Positions 21,851 through 33,870 of a stretch of 64,000 bases of DNA are shown piece after piece. Position numbers and translations under genes: made by a program. Each line of letters begins with the position of its first letter. Positions within the stretch are counted from its first letter, which is position 1. The notes under the pieces were generated by a model. That model did no database searches. It saw only the letters and a program-made list of their open reading frames with translations, and was not told where the DNA came from. This stretch comes from Elephas maximus indicus (taxonomy: Eukaryota > Chordata > Mammalia > Proboscidea > Elephantidae). The DNA is taken from assembly GCF_024166365.1 (NCBI RefSeq), contig NC_064827.1:48946635-49010634 (forward strand). The letters are read 5' to 3'.

Positions 21851-21894
21851 CTTTTCCCTTGCCTCTGCCTCCCTCCCAACCCCCCCCCCCCCCC
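21851..21894 (+). repeat. polypyrimidine tract ending in C15
   Basis: About 44 bases that are almost all C/T, ending in 15 consecutive C. It lies 700 bp after the COL15A1 stop, within the possible 3' UTR. Confidence 0.85.
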
Positions 21895-22149
21895 ATTTTA
21901 TGACTTTCGTTTGGCAACTCTTGAATTATAACTGCAACATTTACTGAAACCAAAAAGGTCCATAGGGATGAATTTTCTGAGAAATGTATATCTCCATGCT
22001 GTATACTTCGATCTTTTTTTCCATGACAGTGGCCATAAAGACATCTTTTCCAGGTGCTTTCTTCTGGTTGACTTTTTTTTTCCACCCCAGTCCCTTTATT
22101 CTTCACCGTTGATGTGGAAGCCGACCTGGGTTGTCCCCTGCCACTTGAG

Positions 22150-22324
22150 CTAACCAGTACTGACTTATGGCGACCCCGTGTGTTGCAGAGTAGGGTTTTC
22201 ATGGCTGTTACTTTTTGAAAGCAGATTGCCAGCCCTTCTTTGGAGGCACCTTTGGCTGGGTTCGAACTTCCAACCTTTCAGTTAGGAGCTGCGTGGTTAA
22301 CCGCTTGCACCACCCAGGGACTCC
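22150..22324 (-). mobile_element. AfroSINE, minus strand, downstream of COL15A1
   Basis: Reverse complement order: cagtactgacttatggcgac, tgggttcgaacttccaacct, gtggttaaccgcttgcacca, cccagggactcc. It sits at or just beyond the COL15A1 3' UTR. Confidence 0.9.
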
Positions 22325-22439
22325 TTGCCACTTGTAATACCCCTGAAGAAATGATCAGACAATGAGAAGATTTTTCCATCATGCTCATCTGCTCCTGCCT
22401 GTCGTCTTCCACCTGGTGGGAGCCAACTGGGTTGGGCAG

Positions 22440-22560
22440 AAGAGCCCAAGACTGGGAAGCTGGATGAACAGTGGCTCTGCCACTATCTCAATGCATGACT
22501 TTGGACAAGTCTGCTTCTTTCTTTCAAACGGGTGGGGATAAGAGAATCATAATATCAGCT
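22440..22560 (+). mobile_element. MIR fragment, plus strand
   Basis: cagtggctctgccactatct, gcatgactttggacaagtct and caaacgggtggggataagag are forward MIR blocks. Confidence 0.65.
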
Positions 22561-22564
22561 CTCA

Positions 22565-22750
22565 GTTATTAAACATCAAACTTATTATATGTCCCATTTA
22601 CTTTTCATGATAATGCTGCAAGGTAGGTATTTTTATCTCCATTTTGCAGATGAAAAAAAAATAAAAAAAGTTGAGGCTTGGGAAGTTACTTGTTCTAGGT
22701 CACAGGGCTGGTTTCAGACTCAGGTGCTCTCCCACTCTAGTACCCAAGAT
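22565..22750 (-). mobile_element. MIR, minus strand
   Basis: ataatgctgcaaggtaggta, ctccattttgcagatgaaaa and ttctaggtcacagggctggt are reverse MIR blocks. It lies directly next to the forward fragment. Confidence 0.72.
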
Positions 22751-23522
22751 CTTTTCAGGGAAACACTGTTGAAGGCTGCCTCTCTGCTCCCTCCTAGCTC
22801 CAAGTCTGTGAATCTCTGGCCCTTGGTTTGACCCTGGAGGAGAAGCATAATCATCAGGCATGTGGCCTGCTGGGATATTTCCTCCCATTCTGCTGGGCTG
22901 GCCCAGAAACTCAGCAAAGTGAATTCACCCTAAAAGTCCTTGGAATAGGAAGGAAATTGAAGAGAAAAAAACAGCAGACAGCCGAAAACCTCCACTTTGG
23001 GGCTTCCTAATAGAAGAGTGGTAAGTCTTCCTAATGCGTCATGGAATGACGTTGGTTGTAGGTTGGAAAGCCCCAGAGGTAGATTGTTCGGGACTAGCCC
23101 ACACACTCAGCAAATCGAGTTGGGGGGTGCCTGGTATTGGATAGGAACTATGGGGGGGGGCAGGCTAGGAGACTCGTGGGGTCACGAAGTGAAGATGCAG
23201 TCCAGTTAAGTTAGAGCTCACTATGGCCCTGGGTCACAGACAGGATAGTGTCGGTGGAGAAGAGGTAGGGAAGGTGACCTCCTCTTACTAGTGTGTCAGG
23301 TAGCAGGGCACTCTGGGTCCTTCTTGCAAATGAGGGTCCTGGGCAAGCTTAGGTAGGGGGACACTCTGACTATTTAACAATCACAGGACGTGTGCTTCTG
23401 CCAGTCAGAAGGGATCCTGCCTGTTATAGATTGAATTGTGGTTCCTTTCTCAGTGAATGGCACCACCAACTATTTTTCCATTCATTCATTTAATGAATGC
23501 CTCCTTAATAATAATAATGTTG

Positions 23523-23740
23523 TTGTTAATTGCCATTGAGCTGACCCTGACTCATGGTGACTCCATATGCAACAAAACGAAACTTTGCCTGGTCCTGTGC
23601 CATCTCCATGATTCTTAGTACGCTCATGTCCATTGTTTCAGCCACTATGTATGTATTTTGAGTGCCTTCCAACCTAGGGGGCACATGGGACAATATTCTG
23701 TTGTGATCCATGAAATTTTCGTTGGCTAACAGACCTTTCT
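23523..23740 (-). mobile_element. RTE-type LINE 3' end (AfroSINE-related tail), minus strand
   Basis: gccattgagctgaccctgac, gactccatatgcaacaaaac and ggtcctgtgccatctccatg resemble the 3' region of afrotherian RTE elements, whose last bases are shared with the AfroSINE tail. The 3' edge is clear, the other edge vague. Confidence 0.65.
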
Positions 23741-24359
23741 TCCTAATAATAATAATAAACAACCATAAAACAAGTGCTAGGAAATTCAGCAAAGTCTGCA
23801 TATTTCCATGGTGACTAATTTGATTTTTTTCAATGTCAAAGTCTTTTTAAAATATCTTGGGTCACTCTCGCTTTGTTGCATGTGTTGGTCTTCCATGCTG
23901 ATCTCCCACTCTCTAGCTTCTCTTCTCTAGCTCATGCTCCACACCAAGAGAGAAAACTGCACTCAGTCATTGTTTTGGTTTGAGTTTCCCCTGAGACAAG
24001 GATTCATTTGCAAGTAGCTTGTTTGGGAGGTGATCCCAGGAAACACTAGTAGAGGAATGGGAAGACAGACAATTAAGGAAAAGTAGGCTTTCCCACTATG
24101 GGTAACTAGATTGTACTCTCTGCTTAGCCACTCTGGAAGCCAGTGTACAACAGGCATCTCTGAGTTTCCAACCTAAAGGACAAGGGATCTGGGGTATTTA
24201 TACGCCAACCCCATCGGTCATTGAAAGGGGTAGAGTATTACATTCCAGTACATCTGGCTTACTGTGTACAGACAGAGGGGGCTCAGGATGCCTGAGAAAG
24301 CTCTCAGGCAGAGAGATACAGCAACTGGAAATTGGAAATTGGAGGGGTGCATTGCACAT

Positions 24360-24412
24360 GGGGCCGCCATGAGTCTGAATCGACTGGATGGCAACTAACC
24401 ACACAACATTGC
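24360..24412 (+). mobile_element. AfroSINE/RTE tail fragment
   Basis: ggggccgccatgagtctgaa, then tcgactggatggcaactaac: only the last 50 bp of the SINE tail is recognisable. Confidence 0.75.
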
Positions 24413-25289
24413 AATGGTTAGGCCCAAGGGCAGGTGGGCAGGGCATGGCAGAGCCAACTATATCAGGCTTACATTTTATTTCAAGATAACAATTTCAGCT
24501 TACATTAATTTCCCTTCCTTTTCAAAAAAATAAAAGAATCTGCAATACCACCGTTAAGTAAGAAAGAACAACATCGACTGAACAGAAACCTTGAGGGCTT
24601 TCTGGAAGATATAAAGCTGGTGTGATTGGATATATTACAACCCCAGCAAAGGCAGGGCCTGCCTGCAATTCTCTCCTGATGCTGATATCCACAAGGCTGT
24701 GCCAGCAGGGGCTGGAGGCAAAGATAAGCTGGGAACAGCTGGGTGAAAGCTCATAGAGATGTACCCACTTGGTGACAACACCCAAAACAGCTATCCTTTT
24801 CAATATAGACTTTCATATTTATAAATATCAATAAATAGCAAGCCCCACCTAGTCATCTGAGGAGATTCAGCAGCCTCAAAAAGGGAACCAGCATATCAAT
24901 CAGAGCAAATGGCTTCAATAAAAAAGACTTTATTACAGAAGCTAGGAGATAAGATTTAAAAAAAAAAACAAAAACGAATTTGTATTTCCAGTGAAATTTC
25001 AGGGGGTAAGAGAAACATGACATGGAATTCTAGGAGAACAAGAGTCCTTGAAAATAAAGTCCATGTTCCATGCTTTCCAAAATTGAATAGAGCTACAATA
25101 TGTATACAACTCAAAGCTGACTTAGTGAATTATCAGATAAACTCATAAGAATTAATATGATCTCAGAACAAAAGGATAAATTTTCAGATAAAATATAAGA
25201 CAGGGAGAACAGACAAAATGTTCCACATTTATATAATGGAAGTTATGGAATAAGAAAGAAGAATGTATGGAAGAGAAATATCAATTTAA

Positions 25290-25952
25290 AAAACAAAGGA
25301 AAGAAAATTTCCTGAGCTGAAGAAAGACCTGTATCTACAGATTGAAATGGTTCACTAATGCTGGACAGAATCGTTGCAAAAGACCCACCCCAGCCTACAT
25401 GAACGACGTATAGCCTCGTCTACTCCGAGACCAGAAAAGCTAGATGGTGTCCAGCTACCACTACTGACAATTCTAATCAGGGCCACAATAGATGGATTCT
25501 GATAGAATGGGAGAAAATGTGGAACAGAACCTCAAATTCCTTAAAAAAAAAACCTACTGGACTGGTTGAGACTGGAGGACTCCTTGAGACTTTTGCCCTG
25601 AGATACTCTTCAAACCTTGAACTGAAACTAACCCCCGAGGTTACCTTGTAGCTAAATAACATATTGGCTACAAAATAATATCACCTGTGAGTCCTGTGCT
25701 ACTTTAAAAATCACCTAAATTAGATCAAACGGTCAACAATTACATTAAAACAAAGATATGAATATAAAAAAAAAGGGGATGGGAAAATAGATAAACAGAA
25801 ACGAAACAACCAGAACAGAAATGAGAATGCTTACACATTGTGAAGAACGTAACCAATGTCACTGAACAATTTACATAGAACTTGTTGAACAGGAACCTAA
25901 ACTTCTGTGTAAACCTTCACCAAAAACACAATAAAATATTATTTAAAAAAAA
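25290..25952 (+). mobile_element. LINE 3' end (L1-type), plus strand
   Basis: accagaaaagctagatggtg, gggagaaaatgtggaacaga, gaacgtaaccaatgtcactg and a final aataaaatattatttaaaaa tail. Related to but clearly diverged from the 35704 copy. Confidence 0.75.
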
Positions 25953-26218
25953 CTCTCTCCGGATACTGTTGGTAAAATTTCAAGGATAAGGTAAAACTCT
26001 ATAAACTTCCATAAAGAAAGAGATTCAGATTGGCAGTGAAGTTGTCACTGGCAACGGTGAAAATTAAAAGACAATAGAGCAATGTATAAATGATGCTGTG
26101 GATTAAGAATTATGATCTCAAAATACCACAGCCAGCCAGACTTTCATGCATGAGAACAAATGAGAGGCAGTTTCAGAAATGTCAAAGCTCAAAACTTTTC
26201 CAGCTTATACACTTTCCG

Positions 26219-26397
26219 GGAAACCCTGGTGGCGTAGTGGTTAACTGCTTTAACTGCTACAGCTACTAACCAAGAGGTCGGCAGTTCAAATCCACCAGGC
26301 ACTCCTTGGAAACTCTATGGTGCAGTTCTACTCTGTCCTATAGGGTCACTATGAGTCAGAATCGACTTGACAGCCGTGGGTTTGGCTTGTTTTTGGG
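26219..26397 (+). mobile_element. AfroSINE, full length with target duplication
   Basis: Complete element from ggaaaccctggtggcgtagt to the gtgggtttggcttgtttttg tail. Perfect 14-bp target duplication ttatacactttccg at 26205-26218 and 26398-26411, indicating a young insertion. Confidence 0.95.
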
Positions 26398-27426
26398 TTA
26401 TACACTTTCCGAGGAACAAACTTTGTGGAAGACTTACAACCAAATAAAAATTGACAGAAAATTAAGACCACACAAAGTAGAGGATATTATAATATAGAAG
26501 AAATATTATGAGACACAAAGTCAGGAAAATTTGTCGTTTTATCTAAATCTATATTTCCCAATACAGAGGGAAGAAATGGGTTTTTAGGTGGTTTTTATTT
26601 TATCTGGCATTTTAGCTGGTTTTTATTTTAAGAGTTACGTATTTATTTTAACATGTGTTTTTTTTTTTAGAAAAATATAAATCAGTACCACACCCATAAT
26701 TTCACATTTTTTAATATGCTGAAGAAGATATGTAAATTTTAAAAAGTGTATTGGTGTAAAGAAAAATATTAAATAACCAATTGTACAGATGATGGAATTT
26801 TGGGAAATGCTGGTCTAAATAATTGTTGATAATGTAGTCGTAAAATATGTCTCAGATCTTCCCAACTTGTTATGACAAAATAGATTTGTGTTTCTTTTAA
26901 AACATAAATTAACAAGTCTCAGCCCTTAGATGTGAAATTAGGACAAAGTCCAGTCTTTTCCTTCCTCAAAAAGTCTTCAAAATTTCTTCCTTCAAATATT
27001 CCAGAGTTGCTTATATTTGCCCAGAAATTAGTTCTATTCATTGTTTACCTGTGGGTGCTTGGTGGGGAGTGGAAGTCAGGCATGTCCCTTGTGGCCAGAC
27101 TCACTTCCCTGGCGTCACCGCTCCACTGGCAGTGAAGAGCTGGTGTTGCTGAGAACTGTGCAGAAGTCGTGGCAGTCTTGAGATGGTCCGTGCCGTGATC
27201 ACTCTGTCCTGGTATCCTCCCACCTCAACCCCATCTGCCACCGATACAGGTCTCTATCAAATCTTGCCGTGGTACTTTTTCAGCATCAGGTCCCCAGCCA
27301 GAATATGGAACAGGGTTGGATGGGTGAGAAATATATCTTGAGAGCAAACAGGCCCAGGACAGACACAAGAAGATTCCATGACTTTCTGGTTATGAAAAAT
27401 CCAGTTTACTTTAAGACGTCAATCTC

Positions 27427-27458
27427 AAAAAAAAAAAAAAAACTTTTTTTTTTTTTTT
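27427..27458. repeat. A16-C-T15 near-perfect palindrome
   Basis: Sixteen A, one C, then fifteen T. It can form a 15-bp A:T hairpin in single-stranded form. Intergenic. Confidence 0.9.
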
Positions 27459-28309
27459 GGCTGGTAGAGCAGCCTTGAGCTAGGTTCCTGACTTTTGGAA
27501 ACGGAGGTTGGGAAAGAGTGTGACGTTTGGAGAAACTTCCCCTCCTTCTTCAAGGTTCCTCCAGTGTATTGGGGTGGGCAGGAGAGGAAAGGGGACGAGA
27601 GCCTCTTTACTTATCTGGCCACAGCAGTAGACCTTTCTAGGTTGTTACTGCTTTTCTAGCTGACAGTGGTCATTAATACCCTGTCTGTGGCAGGCTTTAA
27701 ATGATGATGGGTCCTCTGGAGGGCTTGTGAGGCCCAAGCCCAACTACCTTCTGCAATGTCCACTTAGCCCAACTGGAAATGTTTCCATTCTTGCCAGGCC
27801 AACAGTAGGAGTATAGGCAGCTCCTCTTCTGCCCCTATTCCCACCCTGAAATATCGCCAGTTCTCTCCTATTTTACTCAGTCCAAGAGCAAATTAGAAAA
27901 TGGATATCCAACTTGGGGATAGCATGCTAATCCCCCTTTTTTTCAGAGACCCCCCTCTATGTCTGATTCTCTTGGAATCTCTCCCAATACTTGGCTTCGG
28001 GTGGGTATTGTTCTTTACCACAATCATTGCACTTCCCACAAGGCTGATGAATCTGACTCTAGCTTCTTTCTTTCTCTCATGCCCAATCATCTCATGAAAA
28101 TTGGGGAGGAGGGATAAAGCACAGCTGGTAGGGGCAGTTCTGACACCTCTTAGTAAGCCCTGGGAGGAGAGTCTGGTGTCAGTGTGGGCAGTTCTCTAGA
28201 GAAGATGATGTCCTTAGCTCCTCTTTATCCTCACCAAGGGCTTTAGCTGGAATTCCCAGACAACAGGAAAAATCCCATTCAACATCCTGTCACATCTGAA
28301 CAATAGAAA

Positions 28310-28930
28310 GGAGGTAGGCTTGCAAAGATCTGGAAAGAACATTCCAAAAAGGAGGAACACTAAATTTAAAGGGCTTGAGATTCAAACTAGTTTGGAGCAT
28401 CTAAAGAGCACAAACAAGGCTGATAGGAGCTGGAAAAAGTAAATGCAGAAGACAGAGGGAGATAAGGGAGGGTAAATGGGTTTTTTTGTTTTTTTTTTAG
28501 GTAAGCAGCTACAGATCATGTAGGTTCTTGTAGACCAAGGTAAGGAATTTAGACTTTATGTCTGCTTGCCCTGAGAAGCTACTAGAGGGTTTTAAGCAGG
28601 ACAGGGACATGAACTCTTTTTTTGGGGGGGGGCAGAAAATTGTATAATTGGGTGTATCATTATGACATTTTCCATCATCAGAAAAAGGAAAACCAACATT
28701 TACCCTTTATATACACAAAGACAGTTTCACAACCACGTAGTCATATCCTATGGCTAACAATCCATTTTATTACTGAGATAGATAAGATTGCCTAGATTTT
28801 TGCTTTCAACAGATCCATTAGGCTTAAAAGCATGTGAACAGATTTTTGCTTTGGAAAGATCATTGTGACTTCTGGGTACTGAATGGACTGTAGGGGCAGC
28901 ACTGAAGGCAAATGGACCATTAATAAACTC
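28310..28930 (+). repeat. ancient repeat, family not named
   Basis: tgtagaccaaggtaaggaat, tgagaagctactagagggtt and ttaagcaggacagggacatg match the layout at 16990-17100. It contains a short T/G homopolymer run at 28618-28632. Confidence 0.5.
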
Positions 28931-29109
28931 TTCCAGTGATTTAGCTGAGAGATGATGATGTCCTGGGCTGTGGCTGAAGCAGTGGGGATGGTGAGAAGTG
29001 GTGTGGTTTGGAATTAATTTAGGAGGAAGAGCCTTGCTTATAGGTCTCAGTTATGAGAGAATGAGAAGAATAAAGCACAATTCCTGGGATTTTGACATGC
29101 CATTTCTTG

Positions 29110-29237
29110 GTGTGGGAATGATTCCATAAGGGCAAGATTCACTTGCTGTCATTTGTTTTCTTCATTATTGTATCCCCAGGTCTAGAAGAGGATCTGCCAC
29201 TTAGTAGGTGCTCAATAAATGTGTTGAATAAATGAAA
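29110..29237 (+). mobile_element. L2 3' end, plus strand
   Basis: tattgtatccccaggtctag, cacttagtaggtgctcaata and aatgtgttgaataaatgaaa are the characteristic L2 terminus. Confidence 0.72.
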
Positions 29238-29518
29238 AGGAATAGTTTGGACAAGATATAGTTAAAAAGCCTACTGGATATACTCATGCTCTTGCCACCT
29301 ATAACTCAATGATACTCTGTGCACACTCACACAATATCTATTTTAAAAAAGAGGGAAGTAGAAGCAGTTTCAGTTGTCATTGTCAAACATATATTCCATC
29401 CTTCTGGATGGAGACAGCAAAGACTTCTCTGGCAGAGAAGAAATTTCTTTCTGCCCTCCTATTCTCGGGGGGACTGGAGAGAGTTTGACCAATCAGTGGC
29501 AAATGTGGACCCCATACA

Positions 29519-29938
29519 TCTTAGTTTCTTAGTGCTGCTATAACAAACACTATAAGCATGTGGCTTTAACGAAAAGAAATCTATTTTCCCACAGTTTAGG
29601 AAGATAGAAGCCCAAACTCAGGGTACTGACTCTCAGGAAAGGTTTTCTCTCTCTGTTTGCTCTGGAGGAATGTTCTTGTCTTTTTCTAGTTTTCTGTTCC
29701 TTGGTTCCTTGGCAATCTTCATGTGGCATGTGTCTTCCCCTCCATCTGTGCTTCCTTCTCTGTGCCTGATCTGCCCTTTTTGTATCTCAAAGGTGAATTG
29801 TTTAGGATACATCTTACACTGGTACAGTCTTATTAACATCACAAAAGCCCTATTCCCTAATGGGAGTACATCCACAAGTATAGGGGTTTAGGATTTACAA
29901 CACACATATTTTGGGGGACACAATTCAATTCATATACG
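29519..29938 (-). mobile_element. solo LTR, ERVL-MaLR (MLT1-like), minus strand
   Basis: Reads as the reverse complement of the element class at 62731: starts ttagtttcttagtgctgcta, contains gaaatctattttcccacag, and ends with ttttgggggacacaattcaa. It is diverged and without internal genes. Confidence 0.78.
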
Positions 29939-32900
29939 ATACTCGAAGAATTTCTGCTCTTCACCATAGGCCTGGGGACTTGCCCATTCTTGGGGCCTCA
30001 GCCTCCTGGCCTCAGCTGCCTTGATGCTCCAGGTAGTGAGGAAGGCCTATACAGGCCCTAGGCTGTGTCCTAGTCCGTGTTGCTCCAAGATAAGATGTTC
30101 CTTTTTCTCAGCTCCCTCAGGGTATCCCCCTTCTCAGCCACAGAATTCTGTTTGTGCAGTTGTTTAAAGCAAAAAAAAAAAAAAAAAATCCAACTCTTTG
30201 CACACTTAGAATCTTGCTGCAAATAGAAGGAGCCTCTCTTCTATTTGTCTACTGTTCCCTTCTGCTTTCAAACAGCTGGCTTCTGTGGAAGCATATTTTT
30301 TGGTTATCTCCTCACTAAAGGGCACGTGAAATAGCCATCCCATTCCAACATCCAGATGTTTTTTGACCTAAACCTCTTGAAACAACTGGCAAAGGTTTGC
30401 CTGCTCTTTGACCATCACATGGGTTGGACTGCAGCTTCTCAAGTACCCAGGAAAGAGGAATCCTTGTGACTTCTCACTGCCATGCCTTGGCCAGTTCCAC
30501 ATTTTAGTCCCCATTTGCAGGCACCAACTTCCATATTATTCAAAACTTTCTGGTTATAAGTGATAGAAATCCAGGTAAAATTAGCTAACCAAAAATAGGG
30601 TGCTATTGGCTCTTATAACAAGAGTGGGTGTGGCATCGGGGGCACCATGTTCAGAAAAAATAATACTGTTAAGTCTTTCTCACCTCTACTGCTATTTCTT
30701 TCCACCCAAGACTTAGCTTGATTTTTGTTTGTGCTCAGGCCTCATTTTCTCTTGCTTCAAATGTCTACATTTTGGCAGGGGCAGGGCTCAGGAGGCAGGG
30801 CTGCAAGAAGCACCTGGCTGATATCAGTTAGCTCAGCTACACCAAAGCAGTGAGAGAGTTCTTAAATCCCAGCTAATTGGTCCTGCTTTTATCAGTCTTG
30901 TCATGCAGCCTTGGTGGCCAGGGCATGGGGTCTTGTGATCAGTCATGCCTCAGTTATGTCATCATCTTTGCGGCCAAGGGTCAGGAATCTGTGATTGGCA
31001 CCAGAATCGATGGCATGTTTGGAGTAATGGAGAAGCACGTCTCCAAAGGAAGGGAGTGAGGACGGCTGTCCCTGTTAAGAAAGGGAAAAGAGAAGGTGGG
31101 CAGACAAACACAAGAGATCCCTCCTACTGTCAGTAGACTTAATTCCAGGAACCAAAGAAAGAGTGAGCATTCAGAGACTTGCTTTTGTTTTCTTTTCTAA
31201 TTTAAACAAGAAATGAAGTTTGTGGACAGAAATGGTAATGAGGAAGTGAGTGCAAATGTCTTCCTCTCTGGAGAAACGTACTGAGGAAGAAGCTTGTGAG
31301 AACAAGCCCTACCTTCCCTGGCTTGAAGGAAGCCCTTGAATAAAGAAGCCATTTCAGGTGATGACTCATTGCAGTGTGTCACTCCTTCCTCAATTCTGCC
31401 CGGCCCAGTCCAATCCTCCAAAGCCAAATAAATAGGAAGTGTGGCAGACTGGATTCTTTTTGGTGGTGGTACACTTGGGTTTGTTTTTGTATGCTTGAGT
31501 CCACTGGAAAGCAATTCTTTTCTCATGCCTCTGTGACGCACTAAGAAAAGGAGCAATTTTAAAGAGAGATTTCAAAGAAACTATTTTATAGTTTACCAAT
31601 ATGGAATCCCATCGTGCCTGCCAAGCTGGCCACGCTAAAATCTCATGACTTGTACTGATCACATCGTCTCTATTAGAGTCTTAGAATGCCAGAACCAGAA
31701 GGGTCCATAGAAATAGATCATAGCCCTCCCTCTCACACCACGGAGAAGGAAACCTAGGCCCAGTGAGAGGAAGGAAGTGACTTAAAGGACACAATGAGTT
31801 AGAGGCAGAGTTAAGTCTCACATGAAGCTCTTCTGAATCTTTGCCCAGTGATCTTTCCATTAAGTCACACAAGGATGCTTAACAAGTAATGGAGTGTCTG
31901 CTACAAATTTGCTTCTAAATGTGCTTGAAAGCAGTTGATAGGAAATTTCAATCTGGTGCTACAAGGGAGAGTACTAAAAGAGTTCAATTCTTGCATGCCA
32001 AAAATATTTCTACAAAGATGTGACTTGGTCCTGGTTTAAACACACGACACTTGAATGCAGCCATCAAGGATGTGCTCTTGCACATAAGTAGTCCTTGAAG
32101 TGCCCCTGCCTCCCAGTGGCCTTTTCTGTCTCTGAATTCCTGTGGTCCTAAGTTGGTCTTACCAAATCTACTGCTTGTTGGTGTTTTTGTCATCTCTGGT
32201 GTCCTCTGGGTCACCTCATCTGGACTGTTGGACATGCTGCTCATGTCTGGCCCCTCTAGATCTTTCTTGTTTCCCAACGAGGCTGCATGGGTCACTTGCT
32301 CTTACTCTGTGTCCTGCAGCATGACTGGTCTGGAATACAGTGGTGGATTCCATTGCCCTTTGGCTTCCAGTTGGGTTTGGCCAACTGGCTGGAAATGGGA
32401 GGAGGGAGAGTGAGGTTGGGGTAATTATATGCTTGCTTCCCTCCCTATGGAATCTTCATGGGCTGGCTGCACCCCTCCATTAACATCTCAGCTCCTATCA
32501 AGCAGCCCTCCTCACATGACTCTCTCTAGGTACTAGTAGCTCTCTTTTACCTCACCGTTTCAGGCAGCACCCTGCTGTTACTAGTGCCAAGACAAGCCCT
32601 TTAGGGTTCTGCATTCTCCCTTATGGTTTCTCCATGCCCTGCCATCCTTTTCGGAATTAATCCCTTTATTAAACTCATCTCAAATTACCCAGTTTGAGTC
32701 TGCCACCTGTTCAGCTAAGACTACCTGACTCCACTCTGGTGTCTCAGTCTCCCCCAGGCACTGGGAGATATTCTACCCCCAAAAAGAGAATCTTAGGATC
32801 CTACATTCTAGAGTCAATGTGTCAGCAGAGTCCTTGAACCTGGGCTTCCATGGCTTAGTGACTACTTCCACCCTGACTTCTGAGAAAAAGCTTCCACTTT

Positions 32901-33684
32901 AAGGTAGAGCCCCTCATATGGAGATGACCAGGGTTTGGTAAATCAAGACCTTGAGCAAGAAGCCTGCAAAGCTGTGCTGGCTGCCTCGGCTGGCATTAGA
33001 TGTCTCACAGCAGAGGGGGCAAGAACGGGGTCTGGTTATCCTGAAAGAGAGCTACTCTAACAGCACCAGAACCAGAGTCTTCCTTTGCTTCTTACATGTA
33101 GGCTGATGGGAGCCAGGAAAGGGATTTGAATCCATGAGTAGGCAAAGCACTAAGGAGGAGCTGCACCTGCCAGGGCCCAATGTGAGAGTGGTGGCAAGGG
33201 TCTGCTAATTGGACTGAAAGAGCCCTTAGGAAGGTAAAGCCTAGTGCTCTCCTCCCAGCACTAACCCCTGGGATGATGGGCTGTCCCCAAGTTCCCATTC
33301 CAGGATGGCCTGGCTGGACCAGCTTGACTGCTGTCTCAGGCTGCCTGCTGGCAAAAGCCTCCCCCCCTCAAAAAAAAAAGAAAAGAAAAAAATAGCCCAC
33401 TAGTTCAAAGTCTTAGTCCCCCTAGACTAGCCATCCCATGGGTCACTTAAGCTCCAAGTCTCTGTTCTGACAATCTCAAGCTGTTTAGCAATTGCCCGTA
33501 CCTCCTTTATTCCTAGCCCTCTTTGTGCTAGACGCAAAATATGTTACATTGAGAATAATTTACAATCACAACTTGCTTGCCTCAGACTACCACTTGAGCA
33601 CAAAACTGTGTGGGATAGCAGTTTTCATAGAAGAAATAGACAGTTGCAAAGATGCCCAGAGTGATAATATTACCTCACATTTTT
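29939..33684. other. intergenic, decayed repeats, no gene
   Basis: 30545-30830 resembles an old repeat also seen at 11600-11900 and 13085-13300 (gtgatagaaatccaggtaaa type). 32440-32710 ends with tttattaaactcatctcaaa, a common ancient-repeat 3' end I cannot name. The rest is unassigned. No ORF has a recognisable protein. Confidence 0.5.
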
Positions 33685-33870
33685 AACAGTGTTTCACAGC
33701 TTGTCAAACGTTTTCTCATGCATTATATATCAGTTGATTCTCACTAGAAACCTATTAGATATATATTATTATCTGTACCTGAAGAACTTAAGGCTTCAAG
33801 AAATAAAATGACTTGCCCAAGGTCATGTAACTAGCACGTACATAGCAAAACCTACACTTCACATCTCCCA
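33685..33870 (-). mobile_element. MIR, minus strand
   Basis: acagcttgtcaaacgttttc, a diverged middle and gacttgcccaaggtcatgta are in MIR order. Confidence 0.65.

Larger units (their letters stand above)
21147..22145 (+). other. COL15A1: COL15A1 3' UTR (3' end not fixed)
   Basis: Non-coding sequence after the stop, largely free of recognised repeats until the minus-strand AfroSINE at about 22150. The only AATAAA in this kilobase is at 21434-21439, which would give a 3' UTR near 310 nt; a longer form using a variant signal is possible. It contains a polypyrimidine stretch ending in a run of 15 C at 21880-21894. The outer limit given is a guess set by the repeat. Confidence 0.6.

Noticed and set aside
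23422-23470. Possible start of another MaLR-type LTR (tgttatagattgaattgtgg)
   Set aside because: Only about 20 bp match; the following sequence does not continue like the LTR at 62731.
26220-26300. tRNA-gene-like A and B box sequences in the AfroSINE heads
   Set aside because: These are the internal promoter remnants of tRNA-derived SINEs; no cloverleaf tRNA gene can be formed, here or in the other copies.
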